Shown here: one piece after another, positions 36,901 through 47,788 of the stretch
Numbering within the stretch: position 1 is the first letter of the stretch
How the letters are laid out: every line of letters starts with the position of its first letter
Source of the DNA: Erigeron canadensis
Lineage: Eukaryota > Streptophyta > Magnoliopsida > Asterales > Asteraceae
Assembly (NCBI RefSeq): GCF_010389155.1
Contig: NC_057769.1
Coordinates: forward strand, 25,606,735-25,670,734
Length of the DNA: 64,000 bases
Direction: 5' to 3'
Position numbers and translations under genes: made by a program
The notes under the pieces: model-generated
The model's database searches: none
What the model saw: the letters and a program-made list of their open reading frames with translations, nothing else
What the model was told of the DNA's origin: nothing

Positions 36901-37150
36901 AAGGGTTAAGTATCTCAAAGTGTAAGTAACTTTGCAACTTTTACTATTGTGTGTATACATTAAAAATTTTAAATATTTTATGTAAGTATCTCGCTAAATT
37001 GAACATTTAATGTAAAAATGTATACTTACATAAAATGTTCAAAAGTGTTCAATTTAGCGAGATACTTACATAAAATGTTCAAAAGTTTTGATGCATACAT
37101 GCAATAGAAAAAGTTGCAAAGTTACTTACACTTCGGGATACTAAATCCTT
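36901..37150. mobile_element. 250-bp fold-back MITE
   Basis: Nearly the whole element is one hairpin. AAGGGTTAAGTATCTCAAAG at 36901 pairs with the right end running to CTAAATCCTT at 37150, and inner blocks (GTAAGTATCTCGCTAAATTG against CAATTTAGCGAGATACTTAC) pair perfectly. TACAT lies on both sides (36896-36900 and 37151-37155), a likely 5-bp target duplication. Confidence 0.75.
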
Positions 37151-37699
37151 TACATAAATTAGTAAATGTTATATAAGTAAAAAAAAATATGCCAAGACGT
37201 TGCAATTTTATATTGTTTGAGTTGGCGAGTGGCAAGTTGACGAATTGGAATTAGCCAACCCACACCATATAATCATGGAGTTAAAAATTTTATCGCGTGT
37301 TAACTAGGTTGGTTGATTTCGGGTCACATGGGTTGGTGAGTTGACCGGTTAACGGGTTGATTTCAATTCAAATGAGTGTGTGTTGTCGGATCAAATAAAT
37401 TGGTGAGTCGACCTATTAAAAAACATTATATAAATTTATATATTTTTGGGTTAACAGGTTTACCTAAAAACCTAAAAGGTCAACCTGACCCAACCAAAAG
37501 AAAGCAAGTTGACGAATTACCGAATCGAGATCTTACTACCCTAACCCAGTTTTCTGTATCAATTCAAATCGAATTTTGGGTAAGGTTAAGTATTAATAAT
37601 CTTAATATATATCAAACCGACTCTATATATGTTATATCAAAAAGTGTACAAAGTTTAAGACTTCATTTTAACATTATGCTCAACATCATAATAAACTAT
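37151..37699. other. Repeat-like intergenic DNA
   Basis: GGTTGACC/GGGTTGG-type words recur at 37200-37520, similar to the low-complexity region around 1-470, suggesting a related hAT-type remnant. No gene. Confidence 0.35.
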
Positions 37700-38154
37700 A
37701 TTGTTGGACGAGAGTAAGTACCCGCGCGTTGCGGCGGTGAGATGGTGGGGGTAATATGTCATAAAGTGTGATAGGTCATAGAGTGTGATAGCCAAATGCC
37801 TTAATCGTACGGGTTCCGTCCCCGAATTTAAAAATTCGTCGAAAGTATATCGAATGATATCTCTAATGAAAGAGCATGAAATTGTAAGAACACCCATATA
37901 ATTTTTATAATTTATCGATGTTCGGTTTTTGAGATAAAATAATTTGAATGAAGTAGAGAATAAAATGACTTATGAAGAAGGGAGAAAGAAAATGATTGGT
38001 TGAGATTTGAGAAGAAAGAAAAAGGTATTATAGTTTTTTAAATAAATATAGAATAGATGAGAGAGCATTTTGGGAAAGTACTTAAAATTAATATTGAAAA
38101 TTTAAGTTCAATGTTGAAGATCTAGAAGAAATCTGCTTTATAATATAGTACAGA
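37700..38154 (-). mobile_element. Probable Helitron-like element
   Basis: Left: GTACCCGCGCGTTGCGGCGG (about 37709) can form a CCGC..GCGG stem like the 3' ends of 47908-48239 and 48631-49018, but the terminal CTAG is mutated. Right: ATAATATAGTACAGA precedes T at 38155, so the reverse strand begins TCTGTACTATATTAT as a Helitron 5' end should. Confidence 0.45.
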
Positions 38155-38180
38155 TATAAGGCTTTTAAGTTTACTTAGTA

Positions 38181-38209
38181 ACCCGGTCACCGACCGGGTA
38201 TTAATCTAG
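38181..38209 (+). mobile_element. Helitron 3' terminus (hairpin plus CTAG)
   Basis: ACCCGGTC-ACC-GACCGGGT forms a perfect 8-bp stem with a 3-nt loop (38181-38199). ATTAAT and then CTAG (38206-38209) follow, before T. A GC hairpin about 6-12 nt before CTRR-T is the diagnostic Helitron 3' end. The matching 5' end was not identified, so only the terminus is annotated. Confidence 0.6.
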
Positions 38210-38479
38210 TTATTATTGCCGAGAAGGAAAAGGGATATATATTTTTGAAAGAATCGCGAGTCATCCATATATTCGACTTGTAATTTTATTTTTTTTACTT
38301 TTTAATTTTTTTATTACTAATTAATGATGATTAAGATAAAGAATAATTTTTAAAACAGTGCTTAAAATTAGGAAATTATCTAGCGTATGACACATAATGA
38401 AAAATCCTACGTTGCATTGTTTCATAATTGACAACTAATCAAAAAACTATCCTCTCTTAGCTATATAGAGAGATAGAGA

Positions 38480-38501
38480 GATAATAATAATAATAATAAT
38501 A

Positions 38502-38565
<64 letters not shown>

Positions 38566-38584
38566 TAACAACAACAACAACAAC

Positions 38585-38625
<41 letters not shown>
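38480..38625. repeat. TAA/ATA trinucleotide microsatellite, about 145 bp
   Basis: Long (TAA)n interrupted once by CAATAACAACAACAACAACAA. It gives poly-Leu and poly-Ile frames on the minus strand that are not genes. It sits inside the dispersed repeat whose other copy is at 34352. Confidence 0.95.
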
Positions 38626-38627
<2 letters not shown>

Positions 38628-38775
38628 GAAAAATATAGTTCACAAAACGATATGTATGCTTTTCTATAAGTACAAGTAAAGAAAGAATATAATGAAGAAG
38701 GAAGTTTTATTATAAATCGAATTAGAAGGGAATCCGTGCAGAGTGGTGGCGAATAGTTTAGGTTATTTTTTATAT
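38626..38775. repeat. Dispersed repeat, copy B
   Basis: Matches 34390-34520 (ATGCTTTTCTATAAGTACAAG and flanks) and ends in GAATCCGTGCAGAGTGGTGGCG. Together with the adjacent microsatellite it shows that the repeat expanded from a short AT-rich seed. Confidence 0.6.
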
Positions 38776-39235
38776 ATACTAAAAGAGAATCTTTCATTTT
38801 AAATTGAACAAATCAAAACCCTTCATTAATTTTTAACATTTGATATCCTTCATTGATCAACTTTGATGACATCATCTTTAACAAAACAATTAGTCCTATA
38901 CCTTTTCAGTCCCCCAACTTTAATAAGTATGCAACTTTCGACATAACAATACTATAATGATATTTAGGTTAATTTAAACCATTCATTATCACTTACAAAG
39001 TTTATGGCATCCATAATGTCAACCTTGATTAATTCGTAATTTTCTTATACAAACATTAGCAATAAAAGTTATCAGTATAAAAGGATGTTTTATATATATA
39101 TATATATATTGGATATATAAGAAATATATAAACCAAGCTTATAGAAAGGGATATATTGTGTATGTGTGTGTTAGGAAAAGATATGTTGGTATAAGACAAA
39201 AAATAAAAACAACCTGAACTAAACCAAATTTATGA
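38776..39235. other. AT-rich flank with TE-like start
   Basis: TATATATACTAAAAGAGAATC near 38770 resembles non-autonomous TE ends in this window. A (TA)n tract is at about 39090. No gene. Confidence 0.35.
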
Positions 39236-39702
39236 AAATATATTAGTGAGGGTTCAATTACTTCGAGAATAAGAAAATCTGAGCAACCTGTCACAAATAG
39301 TGACGTTTTACTTACCAATGCTTCCTTAAATCAACCAAATGCCTACAACGCCATTAATCTAAGGATGGTAACAGACGAGAAAAAAAATCTGTTATTCACC
39401 CGTTTTGCGGATCGCGAGCGGATGATGAGTATTGCTAACTATACTAAGAAGGCTTATAATTACAACCCAAAAGCTGTTCCATTTGAGTCTCTCTTTGATG
39501 AAAGAGGCGTTAGGGAAATGAATAACTTTGTTATGACTTCAATGAAAGAGATTAGACGCTTGTGGATCATAGGCACAAAATCAGCTTCAACAAATCCAAT
39601 ACTATTTGTGCATCCAATTATTTTGAGGATACCATGGATCCTTATAAGTCAATTACTTCCCACATTGGGCCAACCTTTTTAGTTTTCAACTCAATGAAAA
39701 AA
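39236..39702 (+). pseudogene. Unidentified protein-coding remnant, frameshifted
   Basis: After an in-frame TGA near 39233, one frame stays open to 39682, with protein-like composition: charged, with Met, Asn and Tyr, unlike the AT-driven frames nearby. An internal ATG is at 39365. Distinctive text includes FADRERMMSIANYTKKAYNY and FESLFDERGVREMNNF. From about 39573 the neighbouring frame looks more protein-like (ASNYFEDTMDPYKSIT) and ends near 39702, suggesting a one- or two-base shift. I do not recognise the family. A fragment of a captured host gene or of an endogenised RNA-virus gene are both possible, and neither is shown. It lies between Helitron-like ends. Confidence 0.45.
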
Positions 39703-40016
39703 AAATGCATGTTGTAATCTGTAAAAATTATAATCACCAGTGACACTACATAGAAACTAAAATACACTTGCCGGGTGAATGAACAGTGTCAAACCTTAGT
39801 CGTAAAATTTATATTTATATTATAGCCTTTAAGTATTTTCTTATATCATTGTGCTAACTCTTTATACTTATGAATACAATTTTTTATAAGTTTCCGTGTT
39901 TTACGTGGGATATAATCTAGTTCATATAAAACTAATTGATGTAAAAAGGATAGCGTATTATTTTACGAATTGAGAGATAGATTTTATAAATTATTTCATT
40001 AAATGTATTTTTAATA

Positions 40017-40775
40017 TCCTTAGTATATAAACATCTCTAAAAACTAGAATACATGGTCTATTAAAAATACTCTTAATAATTCAATTTACAAAACTTATCC
40101 CTTAACTGATAAAATAGCTAGACTAAACTATTTTTACGTCAATAACCTACACCTTGAAAGTACATGGTAGGATCGTAATCACGAGATCTCTATGGATATA
40201 GGTATGCGGAATCTACAAATATCCATTGATAATGACGCAGCAATATACACACAAATACAACAGAATCGAGATGATAACGAGTGTAACTTTTCATTATTAC
40301 TAGTGATATGAATACAAAGATAGAATCCGTACGACTACATCACTATGCTTACGGATTACAAACATAATGACGACTTAATCTAAAGTTACATGATAGTGGC
40401 GGAGTAACAAGGCATACATCTGTACCTTGCTATCCTTGGACGATACATTAGCTATTGCTAGGCCAATCCTGCCTAACCTCGTCAAACTCAAACCTGAGAC
40501 CTATACAAGTATTTATAATGAATGAAACAAACCCTAATAACAAATACGGGCTGAGCTTCTTTAGGATATGGGCTTCATGCACTTATGACCTCGCATTTAC
40601 ATGTCCAGGTTGTATTTTGCATGTTAATTACGACCTCGCAAATCCATGAGGTCGTAATTCAGCCCTAATAGAATTCATATAGCAACGACCATAAATTGTA
40701 CACTAACACGTGCCCTTACACACCTTTTGTCGCCGCTTTCACCCATCGCTGCCATAATTATCCTTTAACTAATAG
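40017..40775 (+). mobile_element. Helitron-like element A, split by a solo LTR
   Basis: Starts A|TCCTTAGTATATAAACATC. About 140 bp matches 40820-40955 almost base for base (shared words include CATGGTCTATTAAAAATACTC and GATAAAATAGCTAGACT). After the LTR insertion it resumes with CTTTTGTCGCCGCTTTCACCC, matching the CTTTTATCGCCGCCATCACC of the second copy. Its 3' end was not located. Confidence 0.5.
40150..40725. mobile_element. Copia-type solo LTR with 5-bp target duplication
   Basis: LTR 40155-40720 (566 bp, TGAAAGTACATGG...CCCTTACA) flanked by CACCT at 40150-40154 and 40721-40725. The uninterrupted sister sequence near 40950 confirms the empty site. Internal text such as GGATCGTAATCACGAGATCTC looks like a copia LTR, probably in reverse orientation. 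It contains a palindromic GACCTCGCAAATCCATGAGGTC stretch. Confidence 0.8.
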
Positions 40776-40819
40776 TTATGGTTTGTTCTAAAATTCAGAT
40801 ATTAAAAATGTTTAAAATA

Positions 40820-41033
40820 CCCTTAGTATATAAACATCTTTAACAACTAGAACACATGGTCTATTAAAAATACTCTTAATAATTCAATTTACAAAACTTA
40901 TCCTTAACTGATAAAATAGCTAGACTGAACTCTTTTACATTAATAACCTACATCTTTTATCGCCGCCATCACCAGTCGCTAGTATGACACTGTCGCCATC
41001 ACCACCTCGTGTACCACGCGAACATCTATCTAG
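40820..41033 (+). mobile_element. Helitron-like element B with 3' hairpin and CTAG
   Basis: A 214-bp relative of element A. The 3' end has the stem CGTG-TAC-CACG (41008-41018), then CGAACATCTAT and CTAG (41030-41033) before T, the canonical Helitron terminus. The 5' end reads CCCTTAG where element A has TCCTTAG, so the TC is mutated. Confidence 0.55.
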
Positions 41034-41210
41034 TAAGGGGTAAAGATAAAGAGGAGTGTAATGAAATGAATCTTTGAAAATTGGTGGGATCCAAGGGCGA
41101 TACCTTTGCCCTTGGATCAATAATCATCCAAGATCAAGATTAGAAACAAAAATAACACATGGAAGGGTATTATTGTCATTTTATGATATTATAAAATATA
41201 AATAAAACAC

Positions 41211-43270
41211 AAATCTGTAACGCCCTAAAAATTATGACTTTTTTTTTTAAACTCTAATATCTTTCATATGACAAAAACATAAGTAACATTTATAAAATAA
41301 CAGCCTAAGTATCATTTATATACACTTTTAAGGATATTAAAAACATTTTAAACATATATAAAGGATACACAATAAGACCCGAACTCAAAACGAAGAACAC
41401 GTGAAAAATTATAACTGGCCGTAAAATTTAAGTCAAATGGCCATAAATTTATGGCTGACGGCCGTAAAATTACGGCCTAAAATATAACTGACCATAAAAT
41501 GCAACCGGAAATTTATGGCTTAATTTATAACTAGCCGTAAAAACCCACCGTAATTCACTCCTAGATTATTTTTTGCACCTGTTTTAAAACACAGAAAATT
41601 TATAAAGGACCGTAAATTTATGGTCCGGGCCGTAAATTTACGGTCAGACCTGCACATAAGATTTTTAACATTTTGACACTTCTAAGCCATTCCGTAACTA
41701 AAAACTTCATTCCAAACTTCACAAGCTTGGGAATTTTAAGACATAAACATAATAAACATATAAAACTTGTTCAAACCTCTTTCAACCCAAAGTACTATCA
41801 AACGGGCCATTGACCCAAATGACTAGTTTCTACACTTTATACTTACATATCATAATCATTTCTTCAAACCATTACACAAAACTGTTCCATGACATAAAAT
41901 ATAACATTTACAACTATGACATAAGTTAAATGATGCTAACCCACATGAAAGACAAACACCAACCCAAAATAACAACATAGTAATACACAAAATATAACTC
42001 GGGCAAGTTGGCTAGTTCAAGAGCTCATGAAAAGAGATATCTAACCCCAAAAGTTCAAAAGAGTGCACTTCAAGTGCAACTACCTCAAGCAAGTCTTCAA
42101 TTACACTTTCTTCTTCCCACTATCACTAGTTTCTCTTATAAAAAGGATTCACTATTAAAAGTAAGCAAGGGCTTAGTGAGTATAGTAATATGCATATAAA
42201 TAACATGGCAACTCATAAAACTCATTAGAATCGTTAATGCCGCCCAGGTCTTACATAACATTCTAAGCCTCATAACTCTAATATGGATCCATACTATACC
42301 ACAAACACTTGAGTCGTCACCCAAGGCTTATGGTCTAAACTCATACAATCTCATAAGCTCATCAATTAGTAGAGTTAACAAATCATGTTAACCCACATTT
42401 TTACTTGCACACATAAATCTATACTCACCTTGGCCACAATTCATAAACAAGTTACAATCAAAATTATAATTTCATTAGTTACTATCTCACTTCAAGCCTA
42501 TCTCAATATATCTCTTGATTATTGGTGTTTGGCTAAACTCATATTTACTCAACTCATTTATAAGTTACACATTCACTTTATCCCCCATCAAAACATTAAC
42601 TGTATTAAGTAAAGAATTCCAGTAGTTAATCTCATGAAAACAACTTAGCGAAACACCATCTAGAAAACGTACTCATAATAATTTATCTAAAGAAATACCC
42701 AATTTGTGTGATGTTAATAACATCACAATAACTAATTTACATCCAAAATACTTAAGATATACTGCAAATACTAGCAAAATCCCCAATTTTATTAGTAAGA
42801 ACCCTAATTGAAAAAAAATAACAATTGTAATAGAATTTTACCTTCAATTTGATGAAATAGATTCTAGGGTTTCTATGATTCTCAAATTCTTGCTCCTTTC
42901 TTCTTCCTTGAATTTGATTACACACACCCAAACCTCCACAACAAACTTATTAATTAACTAAATACTACAGTATTATTATTGCTAATAACCCATCATATTA
43001 CTATTACAATTGATGATTCTCAAAGTAAGGATTATAGTAATGATGATATGAGTAATTTAGATGAGAGTGAAATTAAGAAAAAAGAAGATAGAGATTAGTA
43101 GGAGATGATGGCCACGTATGGTGGTGTTATTGTTATATAAATTATATCCCCTATCCACCCTATCCACTATGGATCTAACTACATAATACCCCGTTTTTAA
43201 AAATACTTATAACTTATTTATTTAGGAACAATTAAAATTTACCTTTTAAAATTTTGGGTGTTATAAAATC
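41211..43270 (-). mobile_element. Gypsy-type solo LTR with perfect target duplication
   Basis: LTR 41216-43265 (2050 bp) begins TGTAACGCCC and ends GGGTGTTATA (terminal C changed to T). It is flanked on both sides by AAATC (41211-41215 and 43266-43270). No coding region accompanies it, so it is a solo LTR from unequal recombination. Orientation is inferred as minus, because leader-like text with AACCCTAGAATC and GAAGGTAAAA reads naturally on that strand. It is a different family from the copies at 27114 and 43474 but has the same termini. Confidence 0.8.
41400..41650. repeat. Cluster of CCGTAA/TTACGG quasi-palindromes
   Basis: At least four near-perfect palindromes lie within 250 bp: GGCCATAAATTTATGGC, GGCCGTAAAATTACGGCC, GGACCGTAAATTTATGGTCC and GGCCGTAAATTTACGGTC, with half-sites between them. 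They lie inside the solo LTR at 41216-43265. Confidence 0.8.
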
Positions 43271-44319
43271 CCTCTATCTTCTTCTTTTTCTCTCTTTCTC
43301 TCTTTCTAAAACCTTAATCATAAAACAACCACCAACACCACATTCATATCTTAATGGCCACAACCGTAATTGTCGTTGTTTTCGTCATCTCTATCAGTCT
43401 TCTGCCTTATCTTCATTGTGAATCTAGTTCATCGTTAATGCATCCCGAAGATATTAAAAGAAAAGAAGGATATTGTAACATCCGCGATATTTGACCGATT
43501 GACTTCTATGTAATTTAACGAATCACTTTGCCGTTAATATAAATGGGGCTGGTTTTATTGCTCAGATGACTATGTGATATGTTAGACTGGTCGATTATCG
43601 ACGCAAGACGACTTGTGAACTAACTAGTTTGTGGTGATGGGTTAACCCATGGTCTAGACCCATGACCTATGGACCCAACTAATTACCCAACCCCATCCCT
43701 CCCCATTCTTGCACCATTCCATCCATTCATTCATTTCCTTACCTATCTCTCCCTCTCTCTAAAGTAAATGCACACACACACACAAGCACATATCTCTCTC
43801 ACTCTCATTAATTCTTGTATCATTTATGGTTGTTTAGCTTACATTAAAGATAGAATAATCATCATCGACATTATATAGTCATTATAACAAATATTGGAAG
43901 ATCAAGACCCAAGAAATCTCTTTTTTAGCCCATTTTTGGATTTTAGCTTTTGTGAAGAGCTTGGAAGGTAAATTCCAACTACATCTTGCTATTTCATGTC
44001 TATTTAACCTAATTCTAAGTCTTAGTAAAGGGATTTGTGGTTAAAACGTTTTCAAAACGAAATTAGGGTTTGTGGATATGAAATTTAGGATTTTATGACT
44101 TGAAATGGGTCAAAATGATTTTTGAGATTAAGTGGTGTTTTTGGATGGATTTAAATGTTGGGTTAAGAGAAATTGGGTTAGTTGAGGCCTAAATAAGCTC
44201 CAAAACGTTTCCCTTGGCTCCTTAAGACGGATTAGGGTTTCTTTATTATGAAAATTGGGTTTTGGGTCAATTTTTCTGCTCCTGCTGTTGTTCGTGAACC
44301 TGCCTAGAAATGGGTGTAA

Positions 44320-44680
44320 CTTACACCTCACCATGGTGTGGGTTACGTTGGGTCTGAACTGCATGGGCGTAGTACATTAACTTGAGCGTAGCTTACGCTA
44401 GGATCGTGAATGGGGGCGTAATTTACGCTAGATATGTCGTACCTTATGGTCCTCCCCATTTTCATTATGCCAAAACACCTTTGTTTACATTGAAAAATGA
44501 GCTACCAGACGCCAAATACAGACCACCGTAGCTTACGGTGGCATGGCCGTACCTTACGCTTCTGTATAATTGAACGACCGTAGCTTACGCTCGAAGTGAC
44601 CATCTGGTACGCTAGTTATAAAACTACCCACCGTAAATTACAGTGGTAGTGACCGTAGATTACGATCCCCTCTAAGCCCA
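44320..44680. repeat. Array of GCGTA..TACGC / CCGTA..TACGG quasi-palindromes
   Basis: Seven or more units such as GGGCGTAATTTACGCTAG, GAGCGTAGCTTACGCTAGG, CACCGTAGCTTACGGTGG and GACCGTAGATTACGATC, irregularly spaced. They lie at 850-1210 bp into the LTR, the same offset as the unrelated phrase array in copy 1. Confidence 0.75.
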
Positions 44681-45324
44681 TTTTTCCTGTTTGACTTTTA
44701 TTGACCTCCAAAACCCTAGGGGCGTATCGGGCTTCGACCTAAACCACTCCTCAACTTATTTAATGATGAATACGGGTCTCGAAAGTCACCTTATGTCAAG
44801 AGCTATCTTTGGAACCTTAATAAGGATTTTGTACAATTAATGACGAATAATATACGAATAAAAATATATTAATAAACGCGTATATTATTATTATAGGTGG
44901 TGGACGTGAAGTGAACATCAAACTATTATAACTCGACTTTATATCATATTTATTTCTCCTTTGCCAATTAAAGTGAGTTTCGTAGCTCCTTACTCAATTG
45001 AGATTCGGGTTGAAAAGTGTACGCTTATGTGTTTAATTGTTTGATTGCTTGGTCGTTTGAATGTGTGATTGAATGTTCCACTTGAGCTTGGTTTACGCAT
45101 ATGGTTGTGATTAGATGATTATTTAGGATAGTTGTACATACATAAAGGTCGGTTATGCCTTCAAAGGGTTTGAGATGTGGTGGGAAGGCTGCGGGTGACC
45201 CTATATATAAGCATCAAGAACTCGTTGAAAGTTTTGAATCCTCCTAAGTGCATGTACGTATCATTTTGATGTGAATTGGTGATTGTTGAGATTGTGTGGC
45301 AGTGAACTCATACGAATTGTTATA

Positions 45325-45510
45325 CTTTATTTGTGCGGAGATACACGCAAACATGCTTTATTTGTGCGGAGATACACGCAAGCATACTTTATTTGTGCGG
45401 AGATACACGCAAACATACTTTATTTGTGCGGAGATACACGCAAACATACTTTTATTGTGCGGATATACACGCAAGCATATCCTAACTATGCGGTACACAC
45501 GCAAGCATAT
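45325..45510 (+). repeat. 31-bp minisatellite, about six units
   Basis: The unit CTTTATTTGTGCGGAGATAC plus ACGCAAACATG repeats with a 31-bp period at 45325, 45356, 45387 and 45418, then degrades over two more units to about 45510. Copy 1 of the LTR lacks the expansion at the matching place (about 29180-29350) and shows only scattered GTATATACG words. Confidence 0.9.
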
Positions 45511-45962
45511 TTAAACTGTTGTATGGATGACGTGGTCGATACACATTTGACTTACCTTATGACACTTGTACTCATTACTTATACGTTATTACCCTCCTTA
45601 TTGATATGGTTGTGATTTGACTAAGTGATTACCAACGATGGTTCTTTGTGAACCATTACTACGAACTCACCAACCTTGTATTGACTTGTTTAGTACACTT
45701 TTCAGGAAATCAGGTGAACTAAGGACGTGATTCACAAGGATTCATTTGCCATTTTTGCATTATGCTTAGGATCTATATCCATCGTTAGACTATTATTTTG
45801 TAAACTCCGATGGTCATTTGCTCCTTATGTATTTTTCATGATCACTTGACATACTTGATTGGATTCACCGATTTCACTTATTTTCATTTAGTTGTCTACA
45901 TTAATTCCACGATGTGCTATGTAATTTCCGTAATATTTCGAGCCCTAGCTCGGGGTGTTACA

Positions 45963-46940
45963 TATTTAGTATATACAAATATATGGCTTTTGTTACATCA
46001 AAAGGTTTTATCATATATTAAGAATGTAATTATATAATATGTGGTTATTGATTTGTTACATCTAAATGAGATCGGTAGTGTATATCTCCATCAACTATCA
46101 CCCCCACAACGTCAATCTTCTTCTACCACCACCATCATGTTAGTTCATATAACTTCTGGCTAGATCTTAAGAGTGACCAGATTTGTGTAGGCGTGTTAAT
46201 CGTGTTTAAAAAATTAAGGTTTGGATGTGAGGATTAAAATAACATAATGATGATGAGATGAGATGAGAAGAAATGAAAAAAGAGAAAGAGAAAAAGAAAA
46301 AGAAAGAGTTGATAAGAAAGATATTTGTAATTTTTGAGTTTTTTTTAGAGAATGACAAAGAAAAGAAGGAGAATCATAAAAGATTGAATCGAGTCTTCCC
46401 ATAAAAGCCAAGAAAAAACACACATAACATCAATCATTATATGTTTTCAATGGCATGAGACTATGAGTTGTTTGGTTCACATAATGTTTTTAAAGAAATT
46501 AAAATATGTCAAAGGAATTGAAATATGAAAAAATAGGGATTTGAAAGTTTTATAACTTAATATATGTTTGGTTGACAGAGTTCAATTGAATCTTATTAAA
46601 GAATTTGAATTGAAACGATGAAAAATGCAATATTACCTTTTGTTAAGCTCATCCAATTTTGTTTCATTTTTAATAATATTATTATACATTTTATAAATAC
46701 AAGTAAAAATAAATAAATATAAGCATAATAATAATGATAATACTAACCAAATTTATAATAATAATAAATTTAATTAATAATATATTTATATAAGTAATAC
46801 ATAATTAATAATAGTATATATAAAACAACAATAAGACAACTAAATAAATAAATAAACATAATATATTATAACTAATAATAATATAAATAAATATTTTAAT
46901 AATTTAATAATATTGTTAAAGAGCTTTTTGATAAACTTAT
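45963..46940. other. AT-rich intergenic DNA
   Basis: No gene. Purine-rich (GAAAAAG)n-like DNA at 46270-46320 and highly AT-rich DNA at 46670-46920. Confidence 0.4.
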
Positions 46941-47700
46941 TACTGTCGAGCCTGACTGTTGACTCATGGATTCGCTTAGAGACTCAGCGAGCGACCTTGT
47001 CAGCAAGCTGAGAGCGAGTTCAATTATCATCGAGTTAAAGAATAAGTTCAATGACTCACCGCCATGTTTCTGTAAGTCAAATATGGGCGAGAAGATGAAG
47101 ATAAGAAGACTGGTTCCAAGGACACGTGTTGCAAGATCAAGATGGAGCCATGTGACCTTGTACCGTTCTGGTACTAAGGAGTTTCTCTTTGATGCCGTTT
47201 TGGGAAAGAAACAAGATGAAGAAAAGAGAATTCTGCAGATCTGACTTATCCACCAATAGATGGTTGACAACCTTCACGTGTCAACATTTATTGGGTTGTC
47301 ATGTGATTCTCATCTCTGCCTATATAAAGAATCACTTGACCTAGCCGCAATTTTTGTTGGTTCCATTCTTCTTTGCACTTAGTGTGTTTTTCTCTTTTGT
47401 ATACTTGTTAAGTTTTTGTGTGTGTCAAAAACTTAACAATATTTTCTTTTCTTCTTCTTTGTAAACCGACCATGTATTCACTCCTTAATTAATAATACAT
47501 ATGATTAAACGTGGTTACATTCTTGTCTTATATTCTTAGTGTAATTTACATTAGTTGTTTAATTACATATCGTTGGAAACTTGAGACTTATACTGACAAC
47601 CCTTCGCTTGTTGGTAAGAAGTTAGTCTTGTTTGGTAAAACAGAATTTGAGAAAGAAAAGAAAATGCTTGCTCCGACCAATAAAACCGTAATTATATAGA
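46941..47700 (+). other. Promoter-like block with leader hairpin and short ORF
   Basis: A GC-richer block with an ORF at 46966-47244 (92 codons, starting MDSLRDSASDLVSKLRASS) that I do not recognise. Downstream lies a good TATA box (CTATATAAAG, about 47320-47329) and then, about 80 nt further, a perfect 12-bp hairpin (47407-47437). The arrangement ORF, then promoter, then structured leader would fit an LTR/U3-R region or a pararetroviral leader, or an unannotated plant gene promoter. No diagnostic protein motif supports any of these. Confidence 0.3.
47407..47437. repeat. Perfect 12-bp hairpin with 7-nt loop
   Basis: GTTAAGTTTTTG, loop TGTGTGT, CAAAAACTTAAC. It lies downstream of the TATA box at about 47320. 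Confidence 0.8.
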
Positions 47701-47788
47701 TTACTGCTTGTCCCCTTCTCCGTCTAATGGAATGTTTAGATTAATTTCTTTATTTTATAAACCAACATGTGTGGAAAAGAAAGATTAA

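Larger units (their letters stand above)
43474..45962 (+). mobile_element. Gypsy-type long LTR (solo), copy 2
   Basis: 2489 bp, TGTAACATCC...GGGGTGTTACA, the same family and orientation as 27114-29976. Shared blocks include GGTCGGTTATGCCTTCAAAG and GTGGTGGGAAGGCTGCGGG. The flanks GATAT and TATTT do not form a clear target duplication. No gag-pol is adjacent. It contains an array of CGTA..TACG palindromes (44320-44680) and a 31-bp tandem repeat (45325-45510). Confidence 0.75.

Noticed and set aside
38447..38797. Poly-Leu/Ile ORFs on the minus strand
   Set aside because: They are produced by the TAA microsatellite and have no protein-like composition outside it.
45325..45510. CRISPR-like array of 31-bp repeats
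   Set aside because: Units are contiguous with no unique spacers, in a plant LTR. It is a minisatellite.
27114..45962. One very large Gypsy element bounded by the two related LTRs
   Set aside because: The 13.5 kb between them contains no gag-pol and holds other nested elements, the LTRs differ greatly in length and content, and the outer flanks do not match. Two solo LTRs fit better.
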